Shown here: positions 7,512 through 16,370 of the stretch, piece by piece | How the letters are laid out: each line of letters begins with the position of its first letter | How positions within the stretch are numbered: position 1 is the stretch's first letter | Source: Deltaproteobacteria bacterium | Lineage (GTDB): Bacteria; Myxococcota_A; Polyangia; Haliangiales; Haliangiaceae | Assembly (NCBI GenBank): GCA_020630875.1 | Contig: JAHDIH010000006.1 | Location: 232,808 to 296,807, forward strand | DNA length: 64,000 nucleotides | Reading direction: 5' to 3' | Notes under the pieces: model-generated | The model's database searches: none | Told to the model about the DNA's origin: nothing | What the model saw: only the letters and a program-made list of their open reading frames with translations | Program-made: the position numbers and the translations under genes

Positions 7512-9770
7512 TTATTCTTCCTTTTGAGCATCGCGTGGTTCGTACTCACAGAACAGTTCATCATCTTTAACGGTGACGGTCACAACGCCACCGTTGACAA
7601 GCGAGCCAAAAAGAAGCTCGTTGGCAATTGGCGCCTTAACTTTTTGCTGAATGAGTCGTTGCATCGGCCGAGCCCCCATGGCGACGTCGTAGCCGTGCTC
7701 CCCAAGCCATTCACGGGCCTCTTGGGTGACATTTAGCTCTACGTGTTTTTCTTGCAACTGACCATCCACTTCATCCACAAACTTTGTAACAACACGTTGA
7801 ATAACTTCTGGCTGCAGCGCACCAAACAGAATCATGGCATCAAGCCTGTTTCTAAACTCAGGCGTAAACAATCTGTCTAAGGCCCGTTTTCCATCAGATG
7901 CGTCGCCTCTTGTGTCGCCAAATCCAATTGAGCTTGCTGCCATTTCCCTACTTCCGGCGTTACTCGTCATAATAAGAATGACGTTGCGGAAGTCTGCTTT
8001 ACGTCCGTTGTTATCGGTAAGCGTTGCATGGTCCATCACCTGCAAGAGAATATTGAAGATGTCAGGGTGAGCTTTTTCGATTTCATCTAGAAGCACTACA
8101 GAATAGGGGTGCTTGTTTACTGCATCCGTCAGTTGGCCACCTTGGTCGTAGCCCACGTAGCCCGGAGGAGCTCCTATGAGGCGAGACACCGTGTGCTTTT
8201 CCATGTATTCAGACATGTCGTATCGAAGAAATTCGATGCCCAACGAGGCGGCTAGTTGTTTTGCTAATTCCGTTTTTCCAACACCAGTAGGCCCGGCAAA
8301 GAGGAAATTGCCTGTGGGCTTATCCGGATGACCAAGTCCTGAGCGTGAAAGTTTGATAGCGGTGACAACTTTTTCGATTGCTTCGTCTTGGCCGTATACC
8401 AAACGTTTAAGTTCGTCTTCCATGTTCTCCAGACGGTCACGGTCATCGGTGCTGACCGTCCTCGGAGGAATTCGTGCCATGCGACTTACGACTTGTTCAA
8501 TGAGCTCTGGCCTGATCGCATCAGGTTTTTCCTCATCTTCCATCAGTTTCACAAGTGCGCCTGCTTCGTCAATGACATCAATGGCTTTGTCCGGAAGGTG
8601 CAGATCGTTAATATGCCGAGCGGAAAGTTCCACCGCGGCTTCTAGTGCTGCGTCTGTGTAAACGACGTCATGATGATCTTCGTACTTGGACTTAAGTCCT
8701 TTGAGGATTTCTATCGCTTCAGAAACCGTAGGCTCCACTACATCGATTCGTTGAAACCTTCTGTCGAGCGCGCGATCTTTCTGAAAGGCTTGCCTATATT
8801 CTTTAAACGTGGTGCTGCCAATGCATCGAAGTGCACCTGAAGCCAGCGGCGGCTTCAAAATGTTCGCGGCATCCATTGTGCCGCCAGAGGTGGCGCCGGC
8901 GCCAACGATATTGTGAATCTCATCGATAAAGAGCACGCAATTGTCCGCTTTCTCGATTTCTTTGAGTACGGCTTTGAGGCGTTCCTCAAAATCTCCGCGA
9001 TAGCGCGTTCCAGCAAGTACCGCCGTCATGTCCAGGGACAACACTTTGGTTCCTAAAAGAGGCTTGGGGACTTCTCCATTATGAACTCGTAGAGCCAGGC
9101 CTTCGGCTAAGGCTGTTTTACCTACGCCAGGCTCCCCAACATACAGAGGATTGTTTTTTCTCCTCCTGCACAAAATCTGTACGGTTCGTTCGATCTCTTT
9201 ATCGCGCCCAATTAGCGGGTCGATTTTTCCAGCGGCAGCTTTTTCTGAAAGGTCAATGCAGTAGTCTGCAAGAGGGTTCGAGCTATGCTCTGCTTCTTCT
9301 TCTACTCCACCAACTCTGCGAATGGGACCAGCTTGTTCTATTTTTGAGATGCCGTGACTGATAAAGTTAATTACGTCAAATCGAGTGATACCTTGTTTTT
9401 CCAGAATGTATACCGCATGAGACTCAGCTTCTCGGTACATGGACGCAATCATGTTCCCAGAAGTAAGTACTGAGCGACCCGACCCTTGCACGTGCATCGC
9501 AGCTCGCTGAAGTACCCGTTGAAAACTAAGGGTCTGTTCTGGTCCCACTTCCACGTCATCTGGAACAATTTCCATGTTGTCGTCTAAAAATTCTTCGATC
9601 TCTAGCTCGATTGCCGCAGGATCGCCGCCGCAATGTCTAATTACTTCCAACGCGGACTCGTCTTTGAGCATTGACAGCAGTAAGTGCTCAAGCGTGAGGT
9701 ACTCGTGACGTCGCTCACGAACGTCGTCAACGGCTCGTTTTAAAGTATCTTGTAATTCTGGACTTAACAT
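7512..9770 (-). CDS. clpA: ATP-dependent Clp protease ATP-binding subunit ClpA
   Basis: 752 residues, the usual ClpA size. It is the AAA+ unfoldase that feeds substrates to the ClpP peptidase in the cytoplasm. A Clp N-domain (1-140) is followed by the first AAA module with Walker A GEPGVGKTALAEG and Walker B VLFIDEIH. The second module has GPTGVGKTELAKQ and a VVLLDEIEKAHPD Walker B. An IGF tripeptide after the second Walker B region fits a ClpP-docking loop. GGAG sits 7 nt before the ATG. It lies 4 bp downstream of clpS, so the adaptor and the unfoldase are one transcription unit. Confidence 0.97.
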   Translation of the reverse strand: MLSPELQDTLKRAVDDVRERRHEYLTLEHLLLSMLKDESALEVIRHCGGDPAAIELEIEEFLDDNMEIVPDDVEVGPEQTLSFQRVLQRAAMHVQGSGRSVLTSGNMIASMYREAESHAVYILEKQGITRFDVINFISHGISKIEQAGPIRRVGGVEEEAEHSSNPLADYCIDLSEKAAAGKIDPLIGRDKEIERTVQILCRRRKNNPLYVGEPGVGKTALAEGLALRVHNGEVPKPLLGTKVLSLDMTAVLAGTRYRGDFEERLKAVLKEIEKADNCVLFIDEIHNIVGAGATSGGTMDAANILKPPLASGALRCIGSTTFKEYRQAFQKDRALDRRFQRIDVVEPTVSEAIEILKGLKSKYEDHHDVVYTDAALEAAVELSARHINDLHLPDKAIDVIDEAGALVKLMEDEEKPDAIRPELIEQVVSRMARIPPRTVSTDDRDRLENMEDELKRLVYGQDEAIEKVVTAIKLSRSGLGHPDKPTGNFLFAGPTGVGKTELAKQLAASLGIEFLRYDMSEYMEKHTVSRLIGAPPGYVGYDQGGQLTDAVNKHPYSVVLLDEIEKAHPDIFNILLQVMDHATLTDNNGRKADFRNVILIMTSNAGSREMAASSIGFGDTRGDASDGKRALDRLFTPEFRNRLDAMILFGALQPEVIQRVVTKFVDEVDGQLQEKHVELNVTQEAREWLGEHGYDVAMGARPMQRLIQQKVKAPIANELLFGSLVNGGVVTVTVKDDELFCEYEPRDAQKEE

Positions 9771-9774
9771 AAGG

Positions 9775-10107
9775 TTACTCCGCTGGCTCTACTGAGCACT
9801 GCAATGGAAATTCGTTAGCTTGCGCGAGCGAGACGGTTTTTTCTGCTTTTGTCTCAGCAATTTCTCGGGTGTAGATTCCGGCTACACCAACACCGCCGTT
9901 GTGGACGTGCATCATTATCGCGACGGCATCGCTGTCACTCTTTAGAAAAACCGTCCGCAGAATCATAACTACAAAATCACGAGTGGTGTAGTCGTCGTTG
10001 TGCAATAGAACTTTGTACATCGGCGGTTTCTTCGTTTTCGTGCGTTCTTTTAACGCAAGTCCACGCTCATTGTCGCGGCTTGGCTTTTTGGGTTCATTCT
10101 CGGACAT
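9775..10107 (-). CDS. clpS: ClpS adaptor protein
   Basis: 110 residues. ClpS binds N-degron substrates and delivers them to ClpA. The family core is clear: PPMYKVLLHNDDYTTRDFV, then VMHVHNGGVGVAGIYTREIAETK, with the His of VHxxG that helps bind the N-terminal residue. The ATG at 10107 is preferred to longer readings because it starts at MSENEPKK, just before the family's flexible N-terminus. A TACAAT hexamer (10115-10120, minus strand) ends 7 nt upstream and there is no Shine-Dalgarno, so the mRNA may be leaderless. Confidence 0.95.
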   Translation of the reverse strand: MSENEPKKPSRDNERGLALKERTKTKKPPMYKVLLHNDDYTTRDFVVMILRTVFLKSDSDAVAIMMHVHNGGVGVAGIYTREIAETKAEKTVSLAQANEFPLQCSVEPAE

Positions 10108-10251
10108 CGCTGGTATTGTAGTGCAGTCGGGGGCAAATCCCCAGTTGTCTGCCTTCCAAGGTGGACACGATTTGCAGGTTGGCAAGGCATGAACGAAATT
10201 TCGATGCATCTAGTCAGAGCGCAAGCTCGATAAAGTGGGTAATGTCGTCGC

Positions 10252-11661
10252 ATGAGCGACTTTAACCCAGAAGCAGCAAATCAGTTTATCGACGAGATAT
10301 GGTCCGATTCCATTGTGCCCACGTTGACGGAATACATACGAATTCCAAACAAATCTCCAGCTTTTGACGAAAATTGGGAGGCCAACGGTCATATGGAAGA
10401 CGCAGTACGATTGCTCGCGGGATGGGCTGAAAAACACGCTCCAAGCGGCATGGAGATGGAAATCATTCGATTGCCTGGGCGAACGCCATTGATTTTCGCG
10501 GAAATCGCCGGTGATACCACCAAGGGCGACGTGTTGCTTTATGGCCATCTCGACAAACAACCAGAAATGACGGGTTGGCGTGATGGTTACGGTCCATGGA
10601 CCCCGGTGCTCAATGGCAATCGCCTTTACGGCCGCGGAGGAGCCGACGATGGCTACTCTTTGTTTGCGTCACTGACGTCACTTTTGGCACTGCAAAAACA
10701 GGGAGTCGCCATTCCCCGATGCGTCATGATCATCGAAGCGTGCGAAGAAAGCGGAAGTTACGATTTACCACACTACATTGATCATATAGCGCATCGGATT
10801 GGCAATCCAAAGCTTGTTGTTTGCTTGGACTCTGGATGCGGCAATTACGAACAGCTTTGGTGTACGACGTCACTTCGTGGAGTGGTGACGGCGACATTGC
10901 GGGCAGAAACTATTTCAGAAGGCGTTCATTCGGGAGACGCCAGTGGCATTGTGCCTGATTCGTTTCGCGTGCTTCGCATACTACTGAATCGTTTGGAAGA
11001 AGCTGCCACAGGGCTAGTACTTCCCGAGGGGCTTTCTTGTCAGATACCTCGCGACCGAATAGAGCAAGCGAGTACTTCCTCAGAGGTTTTAGGAGACATG
11101 GTCAAAGGGCAATTTCCGTTTCATCCCGGAGCGCAGAGCGTCACTGGCAGCAACGCGGACCTCATTCTTAATCGTACCTGGCGTCCACAACTAACGATTA
11201 CCGGTGCCGAAGGGCTGCCCGCGATCGAAAATGCCGGAAACGTTTTACGTCCAGAAAGTGCCATCAAGCTAAGTTTGAGACTGCCGCCAACGGTGGAAGC
11301 CAGCGTCGCCTGTGACATTTTACGAGAGGTACTTTTGAAAGATCCTCCCTACGGCGCCAAGATCTCGCTAGAACACTTAGAAGGTGCTACGGGGTGGAAT
11401 GCTCCACCAGTTGCAGATTGGCTAGAGAGTTCCATGAATGCTGCATCACAGGAGTTTTTTGGCAAACCTGCGGTCTTTATGGGTGAGGGCGGTACCATTC
11501 CGTTTATGGGAATGCTTGGAGAAAAGTTCCCGGAGGCGCAGTTCTTGATCACTGGGGTACTCGGACCAGGTTCAAACGCCCATGGCCCCAATGAGTTCTT
11601 AGACATCGACTGCGCCAAACGGATCACCGGTTGCGTTGCGAGCATTATTAGCCGAATGTAA
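10252..11661 (+). CDS. M20-family dipeptidase (carnosinase-like)
   Basis: 469 residues, typical for the dipeptidase branch of M20 metallopeptidases. The motifs are YGHLDKQPE near residue 103 (metal His, catalytic Asp), GRGGADDGYS near 125 (bridging Asp), EACEESGS near 163 (Glu pair), CLDSGCG near 191 (metal Asp), and a final metal His in NAHGPNE near 445. It probably cleaves dipeptides in the cytoplasm; no signal peptide is seen. The ATG at 10252 follows a TAATGT hexamer ending 6 nt upstream. Confidence 0.9.
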   Translation: MSDFNPEAANQFIDEIWSDSIVPTLTEYIRIPNKSPAFDENWEANGHMEDAVRLLAGWAEKHAPSGMEMEIIRLPGRTPLIFAEIAGDTTKGDVLLYGHLDKQPEMTGWRDGYGPWTPVLNGNRLYGRGGADDGYSLFASLTSLLALQKQGVAIPRCVMIIEACEESGSYDLPHYIDHIAHRIGNPKLVVCLDSGCGNYEQLWCTTSLRGVVTATLRAETISEGVHSGDASGIVPDSFRVLRILLNRLEEAATGLVLPEGLSCQIPRDRIEQASTSSEVLGDMVKGQFPFHPGAQSVTGSNADLILNRTWRPQLTITGAEGLPAIENAGNVLRPESAIKLSLRLPPTVEASVACDILREVLLKDPPYGAKISLEHLEGATGWNAPPVADWLESSMNAASQEFFGKPAVFMGEGGTIPFMGMLGEKFPEAQFLITGVLGPGSNAHGPNEFLDIDCAKRITGCVASIISRM

Positions 11662-11679
11662 AGTATAGATTCTATGAGG

Positions 11680-12411
11680 TCAGCTTTGTTGACCAGCGCC
11701 CATTCCGGACGTGGTCGTCCCTGTTGACGTTGCGTCTCTATTGGAGAAAAGCGCTTGCAGGGTGATCTCTGTAAGGCTTCCGTCTAACAACTCAGCCATG
11801 TCGTTGAAGACCAAGGTACAAACTCCAGAAGAATCGCTGCAAACTGCGTTTGATCCAATAGAGGTGGTGGCATTTCCCCAACCGGTGAAAGTAAGAGATG
11901 AAGTTGGAGTGGTGGTAGAGAACTCAAAAGTGTTTGTCGTCACGAGTACGGGAGCGCAGGTATTCAGATCTACACCGGAATGGTTGCAGCTCAACTCTAC
12001 GATTTCTCCTGAACCCCAGATTTGACCGACCACGTTAACGCCGCCAGTACCTAGGACATTGGCGGAGTTATCTCCAATGGTCAGTGTGGCTGAAACCTCT
12101 CCTACAAGCGCGGGAGCAAAGAGTACCTCTACACTGCAAGAAGCCTCCACCGCTAGCTCTGCCCCACAATCCGTAGTTGCGATTGTGAACTGCGAGTCGC
12201 CAGAGATGGATACCGACGCATCCAACACCTCATCTCCGGCATTAGTGACGGTCAAAGTTCTTGTGGCATCAGCAGCGTGAATATCTTGTGGATCAAACTG
12301 TACCGACGACACGGATAGTTGCAGATTGGAATCAGGATTGCCTTCCTGATCGCCCGCTACCGAGCCGCAAGCTGCAGCGAAAAAAGTGATTGCCCCCAAA
12401 GCTAACTTCAT
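11680..12411 (-). CDS. Lipoprotein with HYDIN/ASPM-like (choice-of-anchor D) domain, paralogue 1
   Basis: 243 residues. Signal peptide MKLALGAITFFAAAC with lipobox AAAC. Residues 35-125 form the Ig-like ASPM/HYDIN-type pattern: VxFxPxxIHxxD...TxTVTNxG...SISGDSQFTI...CG...SCxVxVxFxP...SATLTIGD. A second beta domain has conserved Cys pairs and a TFTGWG-like motif, and the tail is Thr/Ser/Gly-rich. The ATG at 12411 is chosen for the signal peptide; TATCAT ends 6 nt before it. The protein is clearly paralogous to the product of 13986-14633. Function unknown, probably outer-membrane attached. Confidence 0.75.
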   Translation of the reverse strand: MKLALGAITFFAAACGSVAGDQEGNPDSNLQLSVSSVQFDPQDIHAADATRTLTVTNAGDEVLDASVSISGDSQFTIATTDCGAELAVEASCSVEVLFAPALVGEVSATLTIGDNSANVLGTGGVNVVGQIWGSGEIVELSCNHSGVDLNTCAPVLVTTNTFEFSTTTPTSSLTFTGWGNATTSIGSNAVCSDSSGVCTLVFNDMAELLDGSLTEITLQALFSNRDATSTGTTTSGMGAGQQS

Positions 12412-12594
12412 CTCTTTATGATACCTGCTAAGCAATTCACACCCAACGAAAATATTTGTCGCATACATTCTGCCGAAACGTATTCCTCTTAGTTATTGGA
12501 CATTTGAAGAGGTACCGTTAGGGAAGAAAATTTGTAGTTGAATTACAGGTTGATGTATGGCTACAAGTCTTTTGAATCTCTTCAGGAAATACGA

Positions 12595-12972
12595 ATGTTT
12601 CAGTTAACCATCACGGCTCTCGCCGCAATCCATGTACTTCTTTTGGTCTATCACGTAGCCATACTAGTTAAGGTAATACCCTATGACTCAGTGTGGGGAG
12701 GCCGGCTAAAAAATGACCAAGAAATGCGAAAGCATCAGGGGTTCGCAATCATCGCCACCACAGCATTTATGCTGTTGGTACTTTTCAAGGCCGGTTGGGT
12801 AGAGCTTCCGGTGCCGCCAGAAGTATTTCCCGGTGTCTTTTGGTTTATGGCCGTTTTGTACCTGCTTAATGGTCTTGGCAATATCTCGTCAAAGAGTAAA
12901 TTAGAACGTTACTTCTTCGCACCGCTTGCTCTGGTTATGGGCGCTCTAGCGCTAGTCCTGGCGCTCAGCTAA
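12595..12972 (+). CDS. Small four-helix membrane protein
   Basis: 125 residues from the ATG at 12595, which has an AGGAA Shine-Dalgarno at good spacing. Four hydrophobic segments (about 5-27, 45-65, 75-95 and 103-124) indicate an inner-membrane protein with almost no soluble part. I do not recognise a family. It is followed after 2 bp by the DUF1772 gene, so the two are probably cotranscribed and may work together. Confidence 0.65.
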   Translation: MFQLTITALAAIHVLLLVYHVAILVKVIPYDSVWGGRLKNDQEMRKHQGFAIIATTAFMLLVLFKAGWVELPVPPEVFPGVFWFMAVLYLLNGLGNISSKSKLERYFFAPLALVMGALALVLALS

Positions 12973-12974
12973 TA

Positions 12975-13466
12975 ATGTCGGTTAACTTACATACTGCCGT
13001 CGGGTTGTTCGCGTTATTTTCCGTTGCCCTTACCGCGGGGCTGTTTTACGCGTGGGAAGTCTCGGTGATTCCTGGAACCAAGAAGATCTCAGACCGGTCT
13101 TACGTGGAAGCCATGCAGTCAATCAACCGCGCCATACTTAATCCGTGGTTCTTTGTTATGTTCTTAGGATCGGTCCTATCTTTACCGGCGCTCTCCTATT
13201 TGCAATACACCGTCGCAGTTGATGGCAGGTTTTGGCTTATCACGGCGGCTACGTCGATCTACCTTGTGGGAATGCTTGGAGTGACCATGTTTGGCAACGT
13301 GCCACTGAACGAAGCGTTGGATAAAGTGGAGATTACGATATTGGCTCAAGACGAATTGGACCAGACAAGACAGACCTACGAAAAGCGATGGAACCGACTT
13401 AACAAAGTTCGAACCGTCGCCGCTTTGGCTGCGTTTGCCTTGCTGCTTTTTGCCAAGTTTACGTAG
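12975..13466 (+). CDS. DUF1772 (anthrone oxygenase-like) membrane protein
   Basis: 163 residues with the DUF1772 pattern: an early GLFYAWEVSVIPG, then an AMQSINRAILNPWF motif. A GNVPLNEAL element follows the third helix and a YEKRWNRLNKVR basic motif precedes the last helix. Four transmembrane helices are predicted by eye. The family includes fungal anthrone oxygenases, but bacterial members are mostly uncharacterised and no reaction is claimed here. Second gene of a two-gene unit with 12595-12972. Confidence 0.8.
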   Translation: MSVNLHTAVGLFALFSVALTAGLFYAWEVSVIPGTKKISDRSYVEAMQSINRAILNPWFFVMFLGSVLSLPALSYLQYTVAVDGRFWLITAATSIYLVGMLGVTMFGNVPLNEALDKVEITILAQDELDQTRQTYEKRWNRLNKVRTVAALAAFALLLFAKFT

Positions 13467-13521
13467 CCAGTTTTTGAACACTTGGGGCAACGCTTATGCC
13501 TTGGGTGCGGTCTAGCATTTT

Positions 13522-13977
13522 GTGAAAAAAAGTATTTCCCTTTTCGTATTTTTGGCTGGGTGTTATCCCGGCTACACCAACGTTTCTGCATCTCAGCTGC
13601 AACCGACGGCCGGCAATGGCGTGATCTGTTTAGTGCGTCATGACAAGTTAGTTGGTAAGTACGCCAGGTTTAAACATTACGATAATGAACAGCTGGTAGG
13701 AGTGAGTCAAAGAAACGGTACCGTAATTTGCTATCACGCAGGTGCTGGCGAGCATCACCTGGTATCGTATAGCGACAACGCTTCTCACATGGCGTTAGAC
13801 GTCGCAGAGGGACATATCTACTATGTAGAAGTAGTTCCGAAAGTGGGGCCAGACAATATGAACTTAATCGCGAGTGAACGCACCACTCCCATTAGGGCAC
13901 TTCCTCACGTCACCACCCTACGAGTCGGCGCTCGCTATGAGCCCATTACAAGAACCCCAATCCCTGCCTTTCGCTAA
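13522..13977 (+). CDS. Small lipoprotein, DUF2846-like beta fold
   Basis: 151 residues from the GTG at 13522. The N-terminus MKKSISLFVFLAGC is a good lipoprotein signal with lipobox LAGC. The mature part is beta-rich with the order VxRhxK...YxxxDNExLVGVSQxNGTVICYHAGAGEHHLVS...GHIYYVEV. This matches the general pattern of DUF2846-type lipoproteins (G.G.H.I followed by YYV), so the assignment rests on pattern only. No obvious partner; the neighbouring 13986-14633 gene is convergent and 8 bp away. Confidence 0.6.
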   Translation: MKKSISLFVFLAGCYPGYTNVSASQLQPTAGNGVICLVRHDKLVGKYARFKHYDNEQLVGVSQRNGTVICYHAGAGEHHLVSYSDNASHMALDVAEGHIYYVEVVPKVGPDNMNLIASERTTPIRALPHVTTLRVGARYEPITRTPIPAFR

Positions 13978-13985
13978 ATTGGAAG

Positions 13986-14633
13986 TTACTGTACCTCGCG
14001 AAAATATGCGGTTAACGTAATTTTTTCTAAGGTGCCGTCTAGTAAGTCTTGTAGAGAGTTAAGTTCGAATGAACAGGTGGTACTGGTAGTGCAAAGAGGA
14101 CTACCTTGGTTCTGACTGCTTGCTCCCCAGTCCTCGAAGTTACCAACGGCCACTACGGAGAAGCTATTTCTGGTGGCAAGAAGAGGAGGGCAGTTAATGC
14201 GGCCACTGTCAGGTTGGTTGCATTCAATATCTTGCGTTAGTTCTCCCGGGTCGTTAATGCTTGATACTATTAGAGCACCACCAGCCCCAGAAACTATCAC
14301 TGTATCGTCACCCACCTGTATCGTCGCAGAAACGCTCCCGATCATCTCTGGCGCGAACTTCACGGTAAGGTCACACGACTGAGCCACGTCAATCGAGCTG
14401 CCACAAGTGTTCGCCTCTATTGAAAATTGACTGTCTCCGCTAAGTGTAATGGAGGGCAGGGCGTGATCGGCGTTTCCATCGTTTCGGATCACTATGGTTT
14501 CCATTTGATCCGCATCATGAATGTTGCGTGGACCAAACTCAACGGCAGTACTGCTAATGGTGATGTTTGACGTAGGCGCCTCCACCGAGCCACAAGCTAG
14601 CAAAAATGCGATGCCAATTACGAATCGAATCAT
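13986..14633 (-). CDS. Lipoprotein with HYDIN/ASPM-like domain, paralogue 2
   Basis: 215 residues starting at the ATG at 14633 (MIRFVIGIAFLLAC, lipobox LLAC). The Ig-like module matches that of 11680-12411 segment by segment: VEFGPRNIHDAD, a SGDSQFSI core, TCGSSIDVAQSCDLTVKFAP and SATIQVGDD. A C-terminal domain follows with paired cysteines and an LLDGTLEKITLTA motif that parallels LLDGSLTEITLQA in the paralogue. It lacks the Thr-rich tail of the other copy. The two are likely products of an old duplication and have the same orientation, 1.6 kb apart. Confidence 0.75.
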   Translation of the reverse strand: MIRFVIGIAFLLACGSVEAPTSNITISSTAVEFGPRNIHDADQMETIVIRNDGNADHALPSITLSGDSQFSIEANTCGSSIDVAQSCDLTVKFAPEMIGSVSATIQVGDDTVIVSGAGGALIVSSINDPGELTQDIECNQPDSGRINCPPLLATRNSFSVVAVGNFEDWGASSQNQGSPLCTTSTTCSFELNSLQDLLDGTLEKITLTAYFREVQ

Positions 14634-14819
14634 TGACCCACTATCAAACATTTCGGAGAAATATCCAGGCTCTGAATTGGCTTTTTAGGTCTAATAGTCG
14701 AAGTATGGGGTTTCTCTTTGCTAAGCGAAGCTCTAACTGTTGCTTTGAGTTAACAAGTGGTCGCCTCACAGTTTCTAACAAGCAGTGGTCGCGTGCTCGG
14801 AGCTTTGCCATACTGTGAC

Positions 14820-15560
14820 ATGGATAAAAGTAAACCGAACCGTCTTTTTTCTAGGTGCTTAGTAGTTGCTGCAACGTTAACGTTCTCAGGAATAGCTGGA
14901 ATCACGATTTCCTCTATGTGGGAAACATCTTATTTGAGCCTGCCTGCCGTAGAAGGAAAGTCGTATCAAGTAGCATTAGCCGCTATTGCAGCACCACCAC
15001 CCGCAGCTGTAGCGAAGAATACCCCTGTCAAGGTTGTTGTCGATTTTGCACAACCGTCAAGCTCAAGCGATCCTGTTGAGGATACTACGACCTTACTTGA
15101 GACTGAAGTGGTTGGCGTTGAAGGAGGGCAAGATGGTGGAATTTTGGGAGGCAAACTTGGAGGCAAACTTGAAGGTAGTCTGTTGGGTGACCTTGATGGC
15201 GAAATAGATGGCACTGCGGCAACGCGTAGAAAGCCGACGCTAACAAGCTACGTTTCCGCTTCTGTTTTGAGAAAAGCTTGGCTTGCAGGTGATAAGCCAT
15301 CGCCTGATCATGAAGATCAATTAGCGATGCGACGAAGCGGAAAGGTAAATCTAAGTAGCTCGTGGAAAATTTGCGTAAAAGCAAACGGTACCGTCGCTTC
15401 CTTCAAAAAACTGATTTCCACAGGCTATCCATCCTACGACAGAAAATTGTCTCAAGCGATCAGCCGTTGGAAATACAGACCACTTAAAGTTGATGGGATG
15501 GCGAGTCAAAGTTGCGGAAAAACGACGATTAACTATCGAGCCGCAAAAACTGGAATGTGA
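14820..15560 (+). CDS. Membrane-anchored TonB/AgmX-like protein
   Basis: 246 residues from the ATG at 14820. A basic start and one transmembrane segment (about 12-33) are followed by a Pro/Ala-rich stretch, then a Gly-rich linker (about 103-130) in which GG(K/I)L-type units repeat. The C-terminal 90 residues resemble the TonB/AgmX-PglI C-terminal fold: KVNLSSSWKICVKANGTV, then SYDRKLSQAISRWKYRPL. Such proteins span the periplasm and transmit force or bind outer-membrane partners. A larger relative is encoded at 58362-60002. No ExbB/ExbD genes are nearby. Confidence 0.65.
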   Translation: MDKSKPNRLFSRCLVVAATLTFSGIAGITISSMWETSYLSLPAVEGKSYQVALAAIAAPPPAAVAKNTPVKVVVDFAQPSSSSDPVEDTTTLLETEVVGVEGGQDGGILGGKLGGKLEGSLLGDLDGEIDGTAATRRKPTLTSYVSASVLRKAWLAGDKPSPDHEDQLAMRRSGKVNLSSSWKICVKANGTVASFKKLISTGYPSYDRKLSQAISRWKYRPLKVDGMASQSCGKTTINYRAAKTGM

Positions 15561-15596
15561 CTTGCCAAAACAGTTGGTGCTGCTAGAACTTCCGGC

Positions 15597-15896
15597 ATGA
15601 GTCGTAGAAAGAAAGTAGCTATAGTTTTAGGTGCGTTTGGCGCGGCTGCTCTGGTATTGGCACTTGCGACATCGCTTCCAGGCTACAACGACGCTACCGA
15701 TAGATTAGAGAGAATGATTAAAGACGCAGAGGTTGCAAGCGCTAAAGAAGAGCCTCGTCGGTTGCAAAGAGCTACCGAAGGAATTCGATACGCAAAAGAG
15801 GACCAATCTGATAAACGAAATGGATTAATTTTGTTTGGCGGTGGAGGCGCTTTTCTGATTTTCCTAGCAGCGGGGGCAGCACTTAGGAAAACTTAG
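15597..15896 (+). CDS. Small protein with two membrane helices
   Basis: 99 residues. Two hydrophobic segments (about 7-27 and 73-94) flank a charged, probably helical middle part rich in Glu, Arg and Lys; the second helix is preceded by GLILFGGGG. I do not recognise a family. TTGCCA (15562-15567), a 16-nt spacer and TAGAAC ending 7 nt before the ATG form a plausible promoter that would give a leaderless or very short-leader transcript. The 3' end overlaps the convergent gene by 14 bp. Confidence 0.55.
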   Translation: MSRRKKVAIVLGAFGAAALVLALATSLPGYNDATDRLERMIKDAEVASAKEEPRRLQRATEGIRYAKEDQSDKRNGLILFGGGGAFLIFLAAGAALRKT

Positions 15897-16365
15897 CGTC
15901 CAAACATTCTTTCAGTTGAGAAAGAGAACTTTCGTCCACAAGCGGTAGGGTTCCAATACCCATGTCATCAACCGACAGTTTATCCGCGATTGCTTCGGCT
16001 CTAAAAAGTAGAGCGACAAGCTTTCCGTTTTTTGCAGCGAGCAGTGCTGCATGCCCGCCAAGGTTGTAGTGAATCATTCCATGAAGTAAAGTAACTTTTG
16101 CTTTGGGGAATCGGGAAGACATTAGATTTCTGACGTCGAGTAAAAAATTATTGTCTTCAGTGGATAGTCCGCTTAGAGGAGTTGGTCCAAGACCGTCTGC
16201 ATTCGCGACTGTTTCAACTTCTACCGGCTCATCCTCTGCCACTAATTCAAGTGGCGGCAACTCGCCAAAGAGGGCAGCAAGGTCAGCTGCGATTTCCAGC
16301 TCTTCAGAAACCGAAATCGGAGGTGCGACCACCGGAGGTTTAGCTGCTCTAGGCTTAAGTCCCAT
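15883..16365 (-). CDS. Hypothetical protein downstream of dusB
   Basis: 160 residues and not recognised. The first 65 residues are Pro/Ala/Glu-rich and look disordered. The rest looks like a compact alpha/beta domain of about 90 residues, with LLDVRNLMSSRFPKAKV, an HYNLGGHAALLAA motif and VALLFRAEAI. The layout could suit a small ligand- or peptide-binding domain, but this is only a guess. It starts 5 bp after the dusB stop and is probably the last gene of the mpl-impase-mobA-dusB operon. Confidence 0.6.
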   Translation of the reverse strand: MGLKPRAAKPPVVAPPISVSEELEIAADLAALFGELPPLELVAEDEPVEVETVANADGLGPTPLSGLSTEDNNFLLDVRNLMSSRFPKAKVTLLHGMIHYNLGGHAALLAAKNGKLVALLFRAEAIADKLSVDDMGIGTLPLVDESSLSQLKECLDAKFS

Positions 16366-16370
16366 ACCGT

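Noticed and set aside
14173..14382. ORFs opposite lipoprotein, RecBCD and nuo genes (many of 60-190 codons)
   Set aside because: They are shadows of real genes: wrong strand, no start signals, no recognisable domains, and composition that mirrors the codons of the real gene.
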